From: Laceyella putida
Lineage (GTDB): Bacteria; Bacillota; Bacilli; Thermoactinomycetales; Thermoactinomycetaceae
Assembly: GCF_042665195.1 (NCBI RefSeq)
Contig: NZ_JBHTBW010000006.1
Coordinates: 124,001-188,000, forward strand
Direction of reading: 5' to 3'
DNA: 64,000 nt
Under the pieces are notes generated by a model that did no database searches, was not told where the DNA came from, and was given only the letters and a program-made list of their open reading frames with translations. Position numbers and translations under genes: made by a program. Positions 7,989-16,305 of the stretch are shown one piece after another; position 1 is the first letter of the stretch; each line of letters starts with the position of its first letter.

Positions 7989-8671
7989 CCTTTCCGACCG
8001 TTTGTGTTAAACCGTTTTTCCAAGTAATACACGACACGGGACAAAATCAGGGTTAACACCAAATACATCAATCCAGCCGTGAGATAAGGGGGCCAACGCA
8101 CAAACGTGTTTTTTGCCGTGGTAAAAGCCGCATAGGTAATATCATTGACGGCAATGACCGTGACAAGGGAGCTGTCTTTCAGCAATGCGATAAATTCATT
8201 TCCAAGCGGCGGCAACATCCGCTTGAAAGCCTGGGGCAAGATGATCAGCTTCATCGCTTGCCAATAAGTCATGCCCAACGAGCGGGCCGCTTCCATTTGC
8301 CCTTTTTCAATCGATTGAATGCCTCCCCGAAAAATCTCCGCGATATAGGCGCCGGCATTCAAAGATAGCGCAACGAAACTGGATGTCAGCGCATCTGGCG
8401 CCGGAAAGCCCAGCATATCTTGAAACAACGTAGGCAAAATCGCAAAATGAATGGCCAAAATCTGCAACAGGAGCGGCGTCCCACGGAAGAGGTCCACATA
8501 GGCAGTGGCAGGAATAATCAACCATTTTTTTCCCGAAATTCTCATTAACCCTAAAATAAGTCCGATTAATAATCCAACCGCGACGGCAACCACAGTCAAC
8601 TGGATAGTCATCCAGAGCCCTCGAATGAACAAATCCTGGTATTCAACAATCACTGACCAATCCCATACCAT
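7985..8671 (-). CDS. amino-acid ABC transporter permease (HisM/GlnP family)
   Basis: A 228-aa inner-membrane channel subunit with about five hydrophobic segments. The EAA loop that docks the ATPase reads EAARSLGMTYWQAMKLIILPQAF near residue 130. The N-terminal segment MTIQLTVVAVAVGLLIGLILG is typical of the His/Glu/Gln permease family. It would act as a homodimer. An unusual feature is that its 5-prime flank (8674-8790) is packed with DnaA boxes, and a terminator hairpin separates it from the binding-protein gene upstream. Confidence 0.93.
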   Translation of the reverse strand: MVWDWSVIVEYQDLFIRGLWMTIQLTVVAVAVGLLIGLILGLMRISGKKWLIIPATAYVDLFRGTPLLLQILAIHFAILPTLFQDMLGFPAPDALTSSFVALSLNAGAYIAEIFRGGIQSIEKGQMEAARSLGMTYWQAMKLIILPQAFKRMLPPLGNEFIALLKDSSLVTVIAVNDITYAAFTTAKNTFVRWPPYLTAGLMYLVLTLILSRVVYYLEKRFNTNGRKG

Positions 8672-8673
8672 AG

Positions 8674-8790
8674 TTATCCACAGCCCCCTTCACCCAAAGT
8701 CTTTTTTTTTCAGTTATTCACAGCTTTATCCACATTATCCACAACATCCACAACTCGTTTTCCACACAACTTATAAACAGGTTATCCACA
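8674..8790. promoter_or_regulatory. DnaA-box cluster inside the amino-acid transporter operon
   Basis: Four perfect TTATCCACA boxes (8674, 8726, 8735, 8782), TTATTCACA (8714), TTTTCCACA (8758) and weaker ACATCCACA (8744) and TTATAAACA (8771), all in the same orientation in 117 bp. The boxes at 8726, 8735 and 8744 are directly abutting. No replication gene or AT-rich unwinding region of oriC type is next to it. It is therefore more likely a DnaA-titrating or regulatory cluster than an origin. Confidence 0.8.
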
Positions 8791-8793
8791 ATG

Positions 8794-8822
8794 AAAAGAA
8801 AGGAGTGCCAAGGCACTCCTCA
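8794..8822 (-). terminator. intrinsic terminator between binding-protein and permease genes
   Basis: Minus-strand AGGAGTGCC TT GGCACTCCT followed by TTCTTTTC. It lies after the binding-protein stop and probably makes that mRNA more abundant than the permease and ATPase message, a common arrangement in binding-protein operons. Confidence 0.75.
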
Positions 8823-8833
8823 TTTGGCAATGT

Positions 8834-9607
8834 TTACTTGTTATTTCCGAAATATTTGTTGTGGATTTTGTCATACGTTCCATTTTCTTTTACTTTCTTC
8901 AGGCCTTCATTCAGCTTTTTCAACATTTCGCCATTGCCTTTCTTCACGGCGATGCCATATTGCTCCACAGGCAAAGCGGGATCCTCCACGATTTTGAATT
9001 TGCCGTCGCCCAATTTCTTTTTAAACTCCACCACAACCGCACTGTCCACGACAACGGCGTCCAATCGCCCGATTTGCAAATCGTTGATGGCCGATGGCGT
9101 CTCATCATATCCCTTCAGCCCTTCATAGGTTTTGCCAAACGCTTCTTGCACGATCGCTTCCCCTGTCGTGGCTGACTGAACACCGATCTTTTTGCCTTTC
9201 AGCTCTTTTAAGGACTTGATATTGGATTGTTCCGGCACCAAGATATATTGTTTCGCATCAAAGTAAGGCTCGGTAAAATCAACCGTTTTCTTGCGGTCTT
9301 CGGTAATCGTAATCGCCGCTACCCCGGCATCCACCTTCCCCCGATCGATTCCTTCAAAAATCGCGTCGAAACCCATATGGGTAATCTGCACGTCCATGCC
9401 TACGGCTTTGCCGATCTCGCGAATCAGCTCCGCATCAAAACCGCTGATTTCCCCGTTCCCTTCTTGGAATTCAAATGGGGGGAACTCGGCATTGGTGCCA
9501 ATCTGAATCACCTTGTCCGCTTTCGCCTGTTGTTTTCCGCCGCAGCCCGTCAGCATGACCGATACGGCCAAGGCGGCAATTCCCAATAGGACCAGTCGCT
9601 TTTTCAT
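8834..9607 (-). CDS. amino-acid ABC transporter substrate-binding lipoprotein
   Basis: About 257 aa. A signal peptide with lipobox LTGC (Cys near residue 22) anchors it outside the membrane. The bacterial SBP family 3 core is clear: IGTNAEFPPFEF, AGVAAITITEDRKKTVDFTEPYF, GKKIGVQSATTGE and GRLDAVVVDS. It captures a polar amino acid and delivers it to the permease and ATPase downstream. Start: the ATG at 9607 has GGAGAGG at good distance; the ATG at 9613 is too close to it. It is clearly paralogous to the next gene (9868-10647), so the window holds two similar binding proteins for one transporter. Confidence 0.93.
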   Translation of the reverse strand: MKKRLVLLGIAALAVSVMLTGCGGKQQAKADKVIQIGTNAEFPPFEFQEGNGEISGFDAELIREIGKAVGMDVQITHMGFDAIFEGIDRGKVDAGVAAITITEDRKKTVDFTEPYFDAKQYILVPEQSNIKSLKELKGKKIGVQSATTGEAIVQEAFGKTYEGLKGYDETPSAINDLQIGRLDAVVVDSAVVVEFKKKLGDGKFKIVEDPALPVEQYGIAVKKGNGEMLKKLNEGLKKVKENGTYDKIHNKYFGNNK

Positions 9608-9867
9608 CTCCATCCTCTCCTTTTCCGTCTGAATCTCTTTATAAATAAGTGCGAAATCTCTAGCTAAAGAAAGATAATCGGATGGATTTATTATACAATA
9701 TAAATGAATATATATTCAACATAAAACATCTATTTATTTTGCTAAGTCATCAACTTCATTTACTAACAACAGGGCACACGGCCGCCAAACGACCCTTCCT
9801 ACTTATCCCAGTTGATTAATAAATATTCAAGAGTATCGCCTAAATATGGTAAAGCACACGACTGGTT

Positions 9868-10647
9868 CTATTGCACTTGGAAATACTTTTTATATAGCTT
9901 GTCATATGTTCCATCTTCTTTGATTTTCTTCAGACCCGCATTGATCTTGTCCAACAGCGCTTTGTTTCCCTTTTTCACGATGATTCCATATTGTTCCGGA
10001 GGGAACGAGGGATCTTCTACCGCTTTAAACTTGTCCGGTCCCAAGCGTTTAATGTATTCCAAAACAATCCCTTTATCCGCCACCACCGCATCCAAACGCC
10101 CCAGTTTCAAATCTTCAATCGCCGTCGGGGTATCATCATACCCTTTCAAATGCGGATAAGTCTTGCCAAACGCCTCATGCACCACAAACTCCCCCGTGGT
10201 AGCCGATTGCACGCCGATTTTCTTCCCTTGCAACTCTTTCAGCGTCTTTACTTGCGAATCACTCGGAAGGAGAATTTGCTGTTTGGCATCAAAGTACGGG
10301 TCGGAGAAATCGTATTGCTCTTTCCGGTCTTCCGTAATGGTAATGGCCGAAATCCCCGCATCCACCTTTTGGCTATTGATCCCTTCAAACAATGGATCCC
10401 AACCCGTATGTTGGATCTGGACCTTAAAGCCGCCCGCTTTGGCTATCGCTTCCATAACCTCCATATCAAAACCGACCAGCTTCTGATCCCCGGTCTGGCT
10501 TTCAAATGGTGGATAAGCAGCATCCGTTCCGACTTTCACGATTTGTTCTCCTGGCTCTCCTTCTTTCCCTCCCTGGCCGCATCCACTTAAAACCCAGACC
10601 AACGATACCAGCAACAAACAGAAACCGGCTTTTTTCCAAAGAACCAC
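9868..10647 (-). CDS. second amino-acid ABC transporter substrate-binding lipoprotein
   Basis: A 259-aa lipoprotein with lipobox LSGC near residue 23 and the same SBP family 3 motifs as its neighbour (VGTDAAYPPFES, AGISAITITEDRKEQYDFSDPYF, GKKIGVQSATTGE, GRLDAVVADKG). The GTG start at 10647 has GGGGTGA seven bases upstream. No permease or ATPase is attached to it, and about 260 bp separate it from the first binding-protein gene. It may feed the same transporter with another substrate, or be a recent duplicate. Confidence 0.92.
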   Translation of the reverse strand: MVLWKKAGFCLLLVSLVWVLSGCGQGGKEGEPGEQIVKVGTDAAYPPFESQTGDQKLVGFDMEVMEAIAKAGGFKVQIQHTGWDPLFEGINSQKVDAGISAITITEDRKEQYDFSDPYFDAKQQILLPSDSQVKTLKELQGKKIGVQSATTGEFVVHEAFGKTYPHLKGYDDTPTAIEDLKLGRLDAVVADKGIVLEYIKRLGPDKFKAVEDPSFPPEQYGIIVKKGNKALLDKINAGLKKIKEDGTYDKLYKKYFQVQ

Positions 10648-10762
10648 TTGCCGCTCACCCCTTTTTTTAAATTTCGAACCTATTAATTTAACATATGAAT
10701 AATAACTTTCCGATTAATTATAAAACATTCTGTAACAAAATATCAAACCTTTTGAAACAAAT

Positions 10763-10803
10763 AAGAAACACCCGACTCAGTTTGTTTCCTGAACCGGGTG
10801 TTC
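10763..10803 (-). terminator. intrinsic terminator of the HU gene
   Basis: Minus-strand AACACCCGGTTCAG / CTGAGTCGGGTGTT around GAAACAAA, followed by TCTTATTTGTTTC. Confidence 0.8.
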
Positions 10804-10810
10804 CTTCCTT

Positions 10811-11086
10811 TTATTGGTTCACAATTTCTTTTAATTGTTTACCAGGCTTAAATGCCGGAACTTTGCTGGCTTCAATCGTAATCTCTTCGCCCGTTTGCGG
10901 GTTGCGGCCTGTCCGAGCCGCCCGTTCACGCACTTCGAAGTTTCCGAAGCCGATCAGGGTCACCTTTTCACCGCTGCTGAGTGCATCCGAGATCGTTTGG
11001 AAAACACTATCAATGATTAGGCCGGCTTCTTTTTTGGTTTTTCCCGTGCTTTCCGCCACACGTTCAATCAATTCTGTTTTGTTCAT
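10811..11086 (-). CDS. hup: DNA-binding protein HU
   Basis: A 91-aa nucleoid-bending dimeric protein. MNKTELIERVAESTGK at the start, the family signature GFGNFEVRERAARTGRNPQT near residues 46-65 and the FKPGKQLKE end are canonical. Start: the ATG at 11086 lies behind AAGGAGAG; an upstream in-frame TTG would add two residues. Monocistronic with its own terminator. Confidence 0.97.
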   Translation of the reverse strand: MNKTELIERVAESTGKTKKEAGLIIDSVFQTISDALSSGEKVTLIGFGNFEVRERAARTGRNPQTGEEITIEASKVPAFKPGKQLKEIVNQ

Positions 11087-11170
11087 ATTCAACTCTCCTT
11101 CGTTCTGGTTCTTGTCTATGATAATGCCTATCTTAAGGTGTTGACGAGTTTGATCGTTTCTATACCTCTT

Positions 11171-11899
11171 TTATCTGGCAAAAGTTACGGAACAGACCTT
11201 TTTTGCTCCGGCCTGCCGCAACGGCTTCGCACACTCTCTAATGGTTGTCCCCGTTGTATATACATCATCAACGATGAGAATAACCTGATTTTCCACTTGT
11301 TTTTTCCAATCTCCTTCCGCGAGAATCACACTGCCTTGAAGCGCCAACAGCCGCTCCTTTCGTGACCGTTTGCTCTGATAAGCTGTCGCCCTGCTTCGCA
11401 CAAGCAAAGATCGCACAGGCAAACCCAGGCGCCGGCCCACCTCGTCCGCCAGCTTCTCCGCTTGATTGAATCCTCGCTGAAGCAACCGCTCCCCATGAAG
11501 AGGAACAAAAGTGATGAGTGAAATGTTTTCCCTGGCGTAATGCGCTCGCACCACATCTGCCATCCACTGCCCCATTGGTACCGCCAAGCTTTCTTTGCCG
11601 CGATATTTGAAGAGCAGCATCCACTCCTTCACTTGCTCCGTATAAGCAACGGGACTTCGATTCACCACCCTCTCCTCTTCATGTATCCGAACGCAATCAA
11701 AACAGACACCCGTCGATGTCTCCTCAAAATCATTGCGTCCACACACACAACAGACCGGTTCCCCGATCGGTTGCACCGCTTCCTGGCAAACCGGACAAAG
11801 CCGCTTCACAGGAGGAGCGAATAAATTGGCCTGCACCGGTGCATTGCAAAACCAACAGGTTGTTGGGGGCGGAAACAGAAACGACCACCACTCCTTCAA
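11171..11899 (-). CDS. comFC: ComF family amidophosphoribosyltransferase-like protein (ComFC)
   Basis: About 242 aa, close to B. subtilis ComFC (240 aa). The N-terminal part carries a four-cysteine zinc site (CWFCNAPV and CPVCQEAV, then CCVCGRND and CFDC). The C-terminal part is a phosphoribosyltransferase fold with VILIVDDVYTTGTT near residue 210. ComFC works with ComFA in uptake of transforming DNA and is thought to act in homologous recombination or primosome restart. Start: a TTG (11897-11899) overlaps the comFA stop as TTGA, which suggests translational coupling; the longer open frame upstream lies inside comFA. comFB, found between these genes in B. subtilis, is absent. Confidence 0.93.
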   Translation of the reverse strand: MKEWWSFLFPPPTTCWFCNAPVQANLFAPPVKRLCPVCQEAVQPIGEPVCCVCGRNDFEETSTGVCFDCVRIHEEERVVNRSPVAYTEQVKEWMLLFKYRGKESLAVPMGQWMADVVRAHYARENISLITFVPLHGERLLQRGFNQAEKLADEVGRRLGLPVRSLLVRSRATAYQSKRSRKERLLALQGSVILAEGDWKKQVENQVILIVDDVYTTGTTIRECAKPLRQAGAKKVCSVTFAR

Positions 11900-13596
11900 T
11901 GTGTATACGCCTCTTTTTGAAGAAATCCTTCTTTTGCCGCCCAATGATTTAGTTGTTTGATCTCTTTTTGTGTCTGAATTTGTGCTTCTGTCCGTTCCTC
12001 CGCCACAAACCACACCTCTCCTGCTTGGTAATCGGCCCGCCTGCCCACTCGACCCGCGATTTGCAACAAACTGGACCGGTCAAATACGGGATGATCCGCA
12101 CCCAACACGATGACATGCGCACGCGGCACGGTAACTCCCCGTTCCAATATGGTCGTCGTGACCAACCACTTCCGCTCTCCCTTCCTGAACAGCTCCACTT
12201 CCTCGGCCCGGTTGGCTTGTCCGGCATAAACTCCGGCCATCTCCTCCGACAAAGACACATTTGCCTTTAACCAATCGGTCACAATCCTTACATCTTGCAC
12301 TCGCGGAACAAACAACATCGCTTGGCCTGAACTCGCCTCCACTTGACGCAAAAACCGTTCCAAGACAGCAATCGGTCGGTTTCGTTTCAGCTTGCGCCAT
12401 AATCCCCACTCCATAAACAGTTGTGGCTCAGGCAGGGGATACCCGTGATAACGAACAGGTAAGGTGACGCACGGAAGGCATCCTTGCTTCGCCAAGCTTT
12501 GCCAACCGGTTGGAGGTGTGGCCGTTAAGAGAATCTGTTTGCCGTCCGCGGACAGGGCCCGGTCCAACCCTTGTTCCAGCGCCGCTTGCCCATACAGTGG
12601 AAACGCATCCACTTCATCAATGATCATCAACTGAAACGCGCGCGCATAACGCCACAGTTGGTGTGCCGTGGCGACCACCACTTCCCCTGTGAGCCAAGTG
12701 TCAGCCGATCCTCCGTATAAAGCGAGAACACGAGCCGATCCCAAGGCCTGTTTGATCCGCGGCGTCAGCTCATGCACAACATCTTTCCTGGGTGTCACCC
12801 AAGCCACTCTTTTCCCTTCCCTGAGCGCTTCAATCATCAAGGGAAACATCATCTCCGTCTTTCCCGCACCCGTCACCGCCCAAAAGAGAATCTGTTTGGC
12901 GGTAAGGCCCAACTGCCTGTTCAACTCCGCCACAGCCCGCTGTTGCGCATCCGTCAGTGTGGACGGCGCCATGACCGGTTGTTCAGTCCATGGCGCGGCA
13001 ACCGTTGCACTCTTGTTTGGCACACTCTTGCCCGTAAACAGGAAGAAGGGCGTACAAGTTTGGGACCGTCCCATGAGTAAGCAGGTTTCGCAAACCACAC
13101 AGCGCTCCTGGCAACGAACGCACTTCCGCTCCACTAACGAGCCACCTTTCGTGCCGCATCGCTGACACCGCCAATGCCAAGCAGGCCGCGCACTATCCAC
13201 CCCTGGATGGAGACGGCAAAAGCCCTCCAGCACCAACCATTGCAACCCACGCAAAAGCATACGCGACGGATGCACTGATCCATGCTTGGTGAGCAGTGCT
13301 TCCACTTCTTCCAACAACAAGGCCCTGCCCGCCAAGAGCGGCATCCATGTTTGGCCTGCTCGTCTTGTCTCCGCCCACGCCCCGTCAGCCAACGCCGGCG
13401 GTTGGAACGACTCGTCCCTTGCACGGGCGGGTACGCGTCGCTTGCGGACCGCCTGCAAAGCCAGCCCGATGGAACGCGTGACGCCCAACCAGGCAATCTG
13501 CCGGTTTTTCTCCCGCCAATATCGGGAATCCACTTCAGGGGCCATGCTCATCTGCCAGGCTTCCATTCCATCCACTTGATACAGGGCAATCTCCAC
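11896..13596 (-). CDS. comFA: competence helicase/translocase ComFA
   Basis: A DEAD-box ATPase that drives single-stranded DNA through the ComEC channel in natural transformation. Walker A TGAGKTE near residue 245, Walker B IIDEVDAFP and TATPPTGW motifs are present, with a helicase C-terminal domain (AHVIVLGADHPVF, QIAGRVGRR). A cysteine-rich zinc module (CQRCG, CVRCQERCVVC, CETC) lies near residues 144-175, as in other ComFA proteins. At about 566 aa it is roughly 100 aa longer than the B. subtilis protein, the extra lying in the N-terminal third. Start: GTG at 13596 follows AAGGAGGG with a good spacer; the ATG at 13623 has no site. It suggests the organism is potentially competent. Confidence 0.93.
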   Translation of the reverse strand: MEIALYQVDGMEAWQMSMAPEVDSRYWREKNRQIAWLGVTRSIGLALQAVRKRRVPARARDESFQPPALADGAWAETRRAGQTWMPLLAGRALLLEEVEALLTKHGSVHPSRMLLRGLQWLVLEGFCRLHPGVDSARPAWHWRCQRCGTKGGSLVERKCVRCQERCVVCETCLLMGRSQTCTPFFLFTGKSVPNKSATVAAPWTEQPVMAPSTLTDAQQRAVAELNRQLGLTAKQILFWAVTGAGKTEMMFPLMIEALREGKRVAWVTPRKDVVHELTPRIKQALGSARVLALYGGSADTWLTGEVVVATAHQLWRYARAFQLMIIDEVDAFPLYGQAALEQGLDRALSADGKQILLTATPPTGWQSLAKQGCLPCVTLPVRYHGYPLPEPQLFMEWGLWRKLKRNRPIAVLERFLRQVEASSGQAMLFVPRVQDVRIVTDWLKANVSLSEEMAGVYAGQANRAEEVELFRKGERKWLVTTTILERGVTVPRAHVIVLGADHPVFDRSSLLQIAGRVGRRADYQAGEVWFVAEERTEAQIQTQKEIKQLNHWAAKEGFLQKEAYTH

Positions 13597-13666
13597 CCGA
13601 TCCCTCCTTCGCACCGATATCATTTACCATTTTTTACAAAAAAATCACCATTTCCTTTATGAAAAA

Positions 13667-13692
13667 TAAAAAAACAGGCCCGATTCGGCCTG
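13667..13692 (-). terminator. intrinsic terminator after the GT2-like gene
   Basis: Minus-strand AGGCCGAATCGGGCCT hairpin followed by GTTTTTTTATTTTTC. Confidence 0.82.
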
Positions 13693-13717
13693 CTACCCTT
13701 GTATATCCCCTTGATCT

Positions 13718-14146
13718 TCATGCCAAAAACCGCTTCGATTTTTCGCCGGTCGTTTCCATTTCCCGCAAATCAAGCACGACCAGCTTCTCTTTGCCTTGCT
13801 CTTGCCCTTTTAACCAATTGGCTATGGCATCATCCGTATGCTGTTCCGTGTCAATATGCAAGACTTCTAAATGAGGAAAACGGTGTTTTAACCTTTCGAG
13901 GATCGCCTTGGTGTCGTCGGTGGAGCCCGTATCAATGCAGGTCACCTTGCCCGGTTTGCCTTTGGCACCCTTCCAGCCGTGATACGAGCGAATCATCCAC
14001 TCAACCGCTTGCTGACTGTTTTCCGTGATAATCACAAGATGAACGGCCTTGTTATGATAAGCGTTGCCGTAAAAATGGGGAATCGTCTTCACCAAAAAAA
14101 CGACAGCGAAACAAAGGGCCGCACTCCATAGAACCCATTGTTCCAT
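13718..14146 (-). CDS. small membrane-anchored protein with a partial family 2 glycosyltransferase domain
   Basis: A 142-aa protein. Residues 3-24 form one membrane helix. The rest has the start of a GT2 fold (VHLVIITENSQQAVEWMIRSY, then CIDTGSTDDTKAILERL), the GSTDDT motif normally binding the nucleotide sugar. The acceptor half of a normal GT2 enzyme (about 230 aa or more) is missing, yet the frame is clean and the gene has its own terminator. This may be a non-catalytic or regulatory offshoot, not a recent truncation. It lies between comFA and the DegU-like regulator, the place of yviA (degV) in B. subtilis. Function unknown. Confidence 0.75.
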   Translation of the reverse strand: MEQWVLWSAALCFAVVFLVKTIPHFYGNAYHNKAVHLVIITENSQQAVEWMIRSYHGWKGAKGKPGKVTCIDTGSTDDTKAILERLKHRFPHLEVLHIDTEQHTDDAIANWLKGQEQGKEKLVVLDLREMETTGEKSKRFLA

Positions 14147-14216
14147 CGCATCGCCCCTCCTCTTCTTATCATTCTATGTGAGAAAGGCAGGGACTGTGTA
14201 CATATCTGCGATTGGG

Positions 14217-14960
14217 CTAAATCAACTGGACCCACCCATACTTCAGCGCAAGCAATACAGCTTGCGTACGATCCTGTACATTTAATTTGTAAAGAATATT
14301 GCTGACGTGGTTTTTTACCGTTTTTTCACTAATATACAAATGTTCACTGATCGCTCGATTATTTTTTCCCTGAGCCATCAGCCTTAAAACTTCCATTTCT
14401 CTATATGTCAGCACTTCTTGCCATGAGAGCGGAGGAAGTGAAGCATAATGGTAATACATCGCCCCTTCCATCCGGCTTAGGCGACGCAACTCACTCACTA
14501 ACCGTCCCATGATGATCGGGTGGATGTAAACGCCTCCATGGGCGATGATGCGCATTGCTTCAATCAAGGAATTCATCTTCAGATCTTTCAACAGATATCC
14601 TGATGCCCCTGAGCGAATCGTTTCCAGCGCATAAGGATCTGCGCGATCAGATAAAACAAGGACTTTGGTGTGAGGAGCCATTTGACTTAGACGATATGTC
14701 GTTTCTACCCCATCGACCCTGGGCAGATACAAATCAAGCACCACGAGATGCGGTGCCGTGGTGCCACAGATTAAGGGGACATCATAGCCTTCCGCGCATT
14801 CTCCGACCAGTACCATATCCTTCTCATTTTCCACCGCTTGCTTCAACATCTTGCGGTATTCCGCATCAGCATCTGCGATGAACACGCGGATCGGCAAGGA
14901 CACTTCACTCTCGGAGCGATTCGCGCCGCCAAGTCCAGTCTGTGGCTTCCTCTCTAGCAA
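14217..14960 (-). CDS. degU: NarL/FixJ-type response regulator, DegU-like
   Basis: About 247 aa: an N-terminal receiver (about residues 20-140) and a C-terminal LuxR helix-turn-helix (LTYREMEVLRLMAQGKNNRAI, SEKTVKNHVSNILYKLNVQD) very close to DegU. In the receiver the phospho-accepting Asp (VVLDLYLP), switch Ser (VLVLSD) and Lys (GYLLKDL) are present, but the acidic pair near the start reads IADAD where DegU has an adjacent Asp-Asp. No degS kinase is next to it. Start is uncertain: the GTG at 14969 overlaps the AGAAGGGAG, while the TTG at 14960 has a good 8-nt spacer; residues before VSLPIRVFIADAD are not conserved. Placement next to comF and near LCP-yigZ genes matches the B. subtilis deg region. 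Confidence 0.85.
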   Translation of the reverse strand: MLERKPQTGLGGANRSESEVSLPIRVFIADADAEYRKMLKQAVENEKDMVLVGECAEGYDVPLICGTTAPHLVVLDLYLPRVDGVETTYRLSQMAPHTKVLVLSDRADPYALETIRSGASGYLLKDLKMNSLIEAMRIIAHGGVYIHPIIMGRLVSELRRLSRMEGAMYYHYASLPPLSWQEVLTYREMEVLRLMAQGKNNRAISEHLYISEKTVKNHVSNILYKLNVQDRTQAVLLALKYGWVQLI

Positions 14961-15354
14961 AGGGGTCACTCCCTTCTCGCAATATTCAATCTAATTTAAA
15001 TTTTACCATGAAAAAATGAAACTAGAAACTACCAAAGAACCATGTAAATAAACAAACAAAGGTAAAAACGGATGAAAATACTTGATATTCCACTTGCAAA
15101 GAAAATAGAGCTAACTTGCGGCCCCAATCAACCAATCTATTTGGTTATAAAATTTTGACAATATATTTACCAAAAGATGGAACAAGATAAAACGGCATTT
15201 ACCCAAAAGCGGGCTCTATCCTTTATGGTTGCCCCTCCTCTGCATCCCATAGTACCTTTAATCTAGACGTGATGATTCCGAGCGTCCACCCATCCCTTCC
15301 GTCAGGTATTCGTTCAATTTTGGCTCCGGTACTCAACTATTTTAAATCATAGGA
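14961..15354. other. AT-rich intergenic region between divergent genes
   Basis: About 390 bp between the DegU-like gene (minus) and the phosphoesterase (plus). It is AT-rich with runs such as TTATAAAATTTTGACAATAT, and must hold both promoters. I see no confident promoter pair, no RNA gene and no repeat in it. Confidence 0.5.
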
Positions 15355-16260
15355 GTGACACATGCTTTGCCACCAACCCAACCCTCTGCCAAACAGGCGG
15401 AACCACGATTCAACCGCCGGCAATTTCTCAAACTGTCCCTTGCCGCCCTCTGCCTCGGCCCCCCGCTCTATGCGGGCTTGCTTGAACGGAACTGGATTGA
15501 GACCATCCACCACACGATCAGCTCCCCACGTGTGCCCGCCGCCTTTGACGGCATCCGCATCGTTCAGATAAGCGACATTCATCTCGGTCATTACTTCGAC
15601 CTTGATCGCCTGGAAACCGTCATACGGCAGATCCAAACATTCCAGCCCGATCTGCTCTGCTTTACCGGTGATCTGATCGACCGGCACCTATCTCAGGTGG
15701 AGGCCAAGGAAGTAGCACGCCTCTTCCGGCGACTCGCCCCACCGTTGGGCAAATTCGCCACCTTGGGGAATCACGATTATTGGGGAGATGTGGCCTTGGT
15801 CAAGGAGGCTCTGACCCATGGCGGGTTTCACGTACTGGTTAACCAAGTCCATCCGCTGACCAGAGGAAAAGGAACCCTCTATGTCTCCGGTTTGGATGAC
15901 CTGCTGAATGGTCAGCCCGATCTGGCTGCGGTGCTGTCCCAACTGCCATCGACGACGGAGGTGTATCACCTCTGTCTGGCCCACGAACCCGATATGGCGG
16001 TTCTGCACCATTCGGCCCCCATCGACCTGCAACTTTCTGGCCACAGCCACGGCGGTCAAATCCGCCTGCCGTTCTTGGGCGCACTCGCTATACCTGAAGG
16101 CGGAAAACGATACCCGGCAGGGCTCTATTCACTGAACGAACGGTTTACCCTCTACACTAACCGCGGACTCGGCACCACCATCCTCCCCTTCCGCTTTCTC
16201 TGCCGCCCGGAGATCACGGTACTGGAATTGCGCAGGGAATCGTCAAGCAAAAAAGCCTGA
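15355..16260 (+). CDS. Tat-exported calcineurin-like metallophosphoesterase (YkuE/YaeI type)
   Basis: A 301-aa phosphoesterase. The N-terminus carries a twin-arginine signal (FNRRQFLKLSLAALCLG, residues 19-35), so it is probably folded and loaded with metal in the cytoplasm and then exported or anchored outside. The metal-binding motifs are intact: DIHLGH, GDLIDRH, GNHDYWG, and LSGHSHGGQ. Homologues such as B. subtilis YkuE are Tat substrates bound to the cell wall and are linked to wall or lipid-A-like phosphoester metabolism. Start: GTG at 15355 overlaps AGGAG; a TTG at 15367 has an 11-nt spacer and is the alternative. It is convergent with metK and shares its terminator. Confidence 0.9.
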   Translation: MTHALPPTQPSAKQAEPRFNRRQFLKLSLAALCLGPPLYAGLLERNWIETIHHTISSPRVPAAFDGIRIVQISDIHLGHYFDLDRLETVIRQIQTFQPDLLCFTGDLIDRHLSQVEAKEVARLFRRLAPPLGKFATLGNHDYWGDVALVKEALTHGGFHVLVNQVHPLTRGKGTLYVSGLDDLLNGQPDLAAVLSQLPSTTEVYHLCLAHEPDMAVLHHSAPIDLQLSGHSHGGQIRLPFLGALAIPEGGKRYPAGLYSLNERFTLYTNRGLGTTILPFRFLCRPEITVLELRRESSSKKA

Positions 16261-16290
16261 TGTCCATATGGACATCAGGCTTTTTTGCTT
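16245..16290. terminator. bidirectional terminator between the phosphoesterase and metK
   Basis: A perfect palindrome: AAGCAAAAAAGCCTGATGTC and its exact complement around CATATG. The arms end in A and T runs, so it can stop transcription from both sides. Confidence 0.92.
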
Positions 16291-16305
16291 GATTCCAACT
16301 TCTTA

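Noticed and set aside
8674..8790. Chromosomal or plasmid replication origin
   Set aside because: Many DnaA boxes but no dnaA, dnaN or rep gene and no clear AT-rich unwinding element next to it; the flanks are an intact transporter operon.
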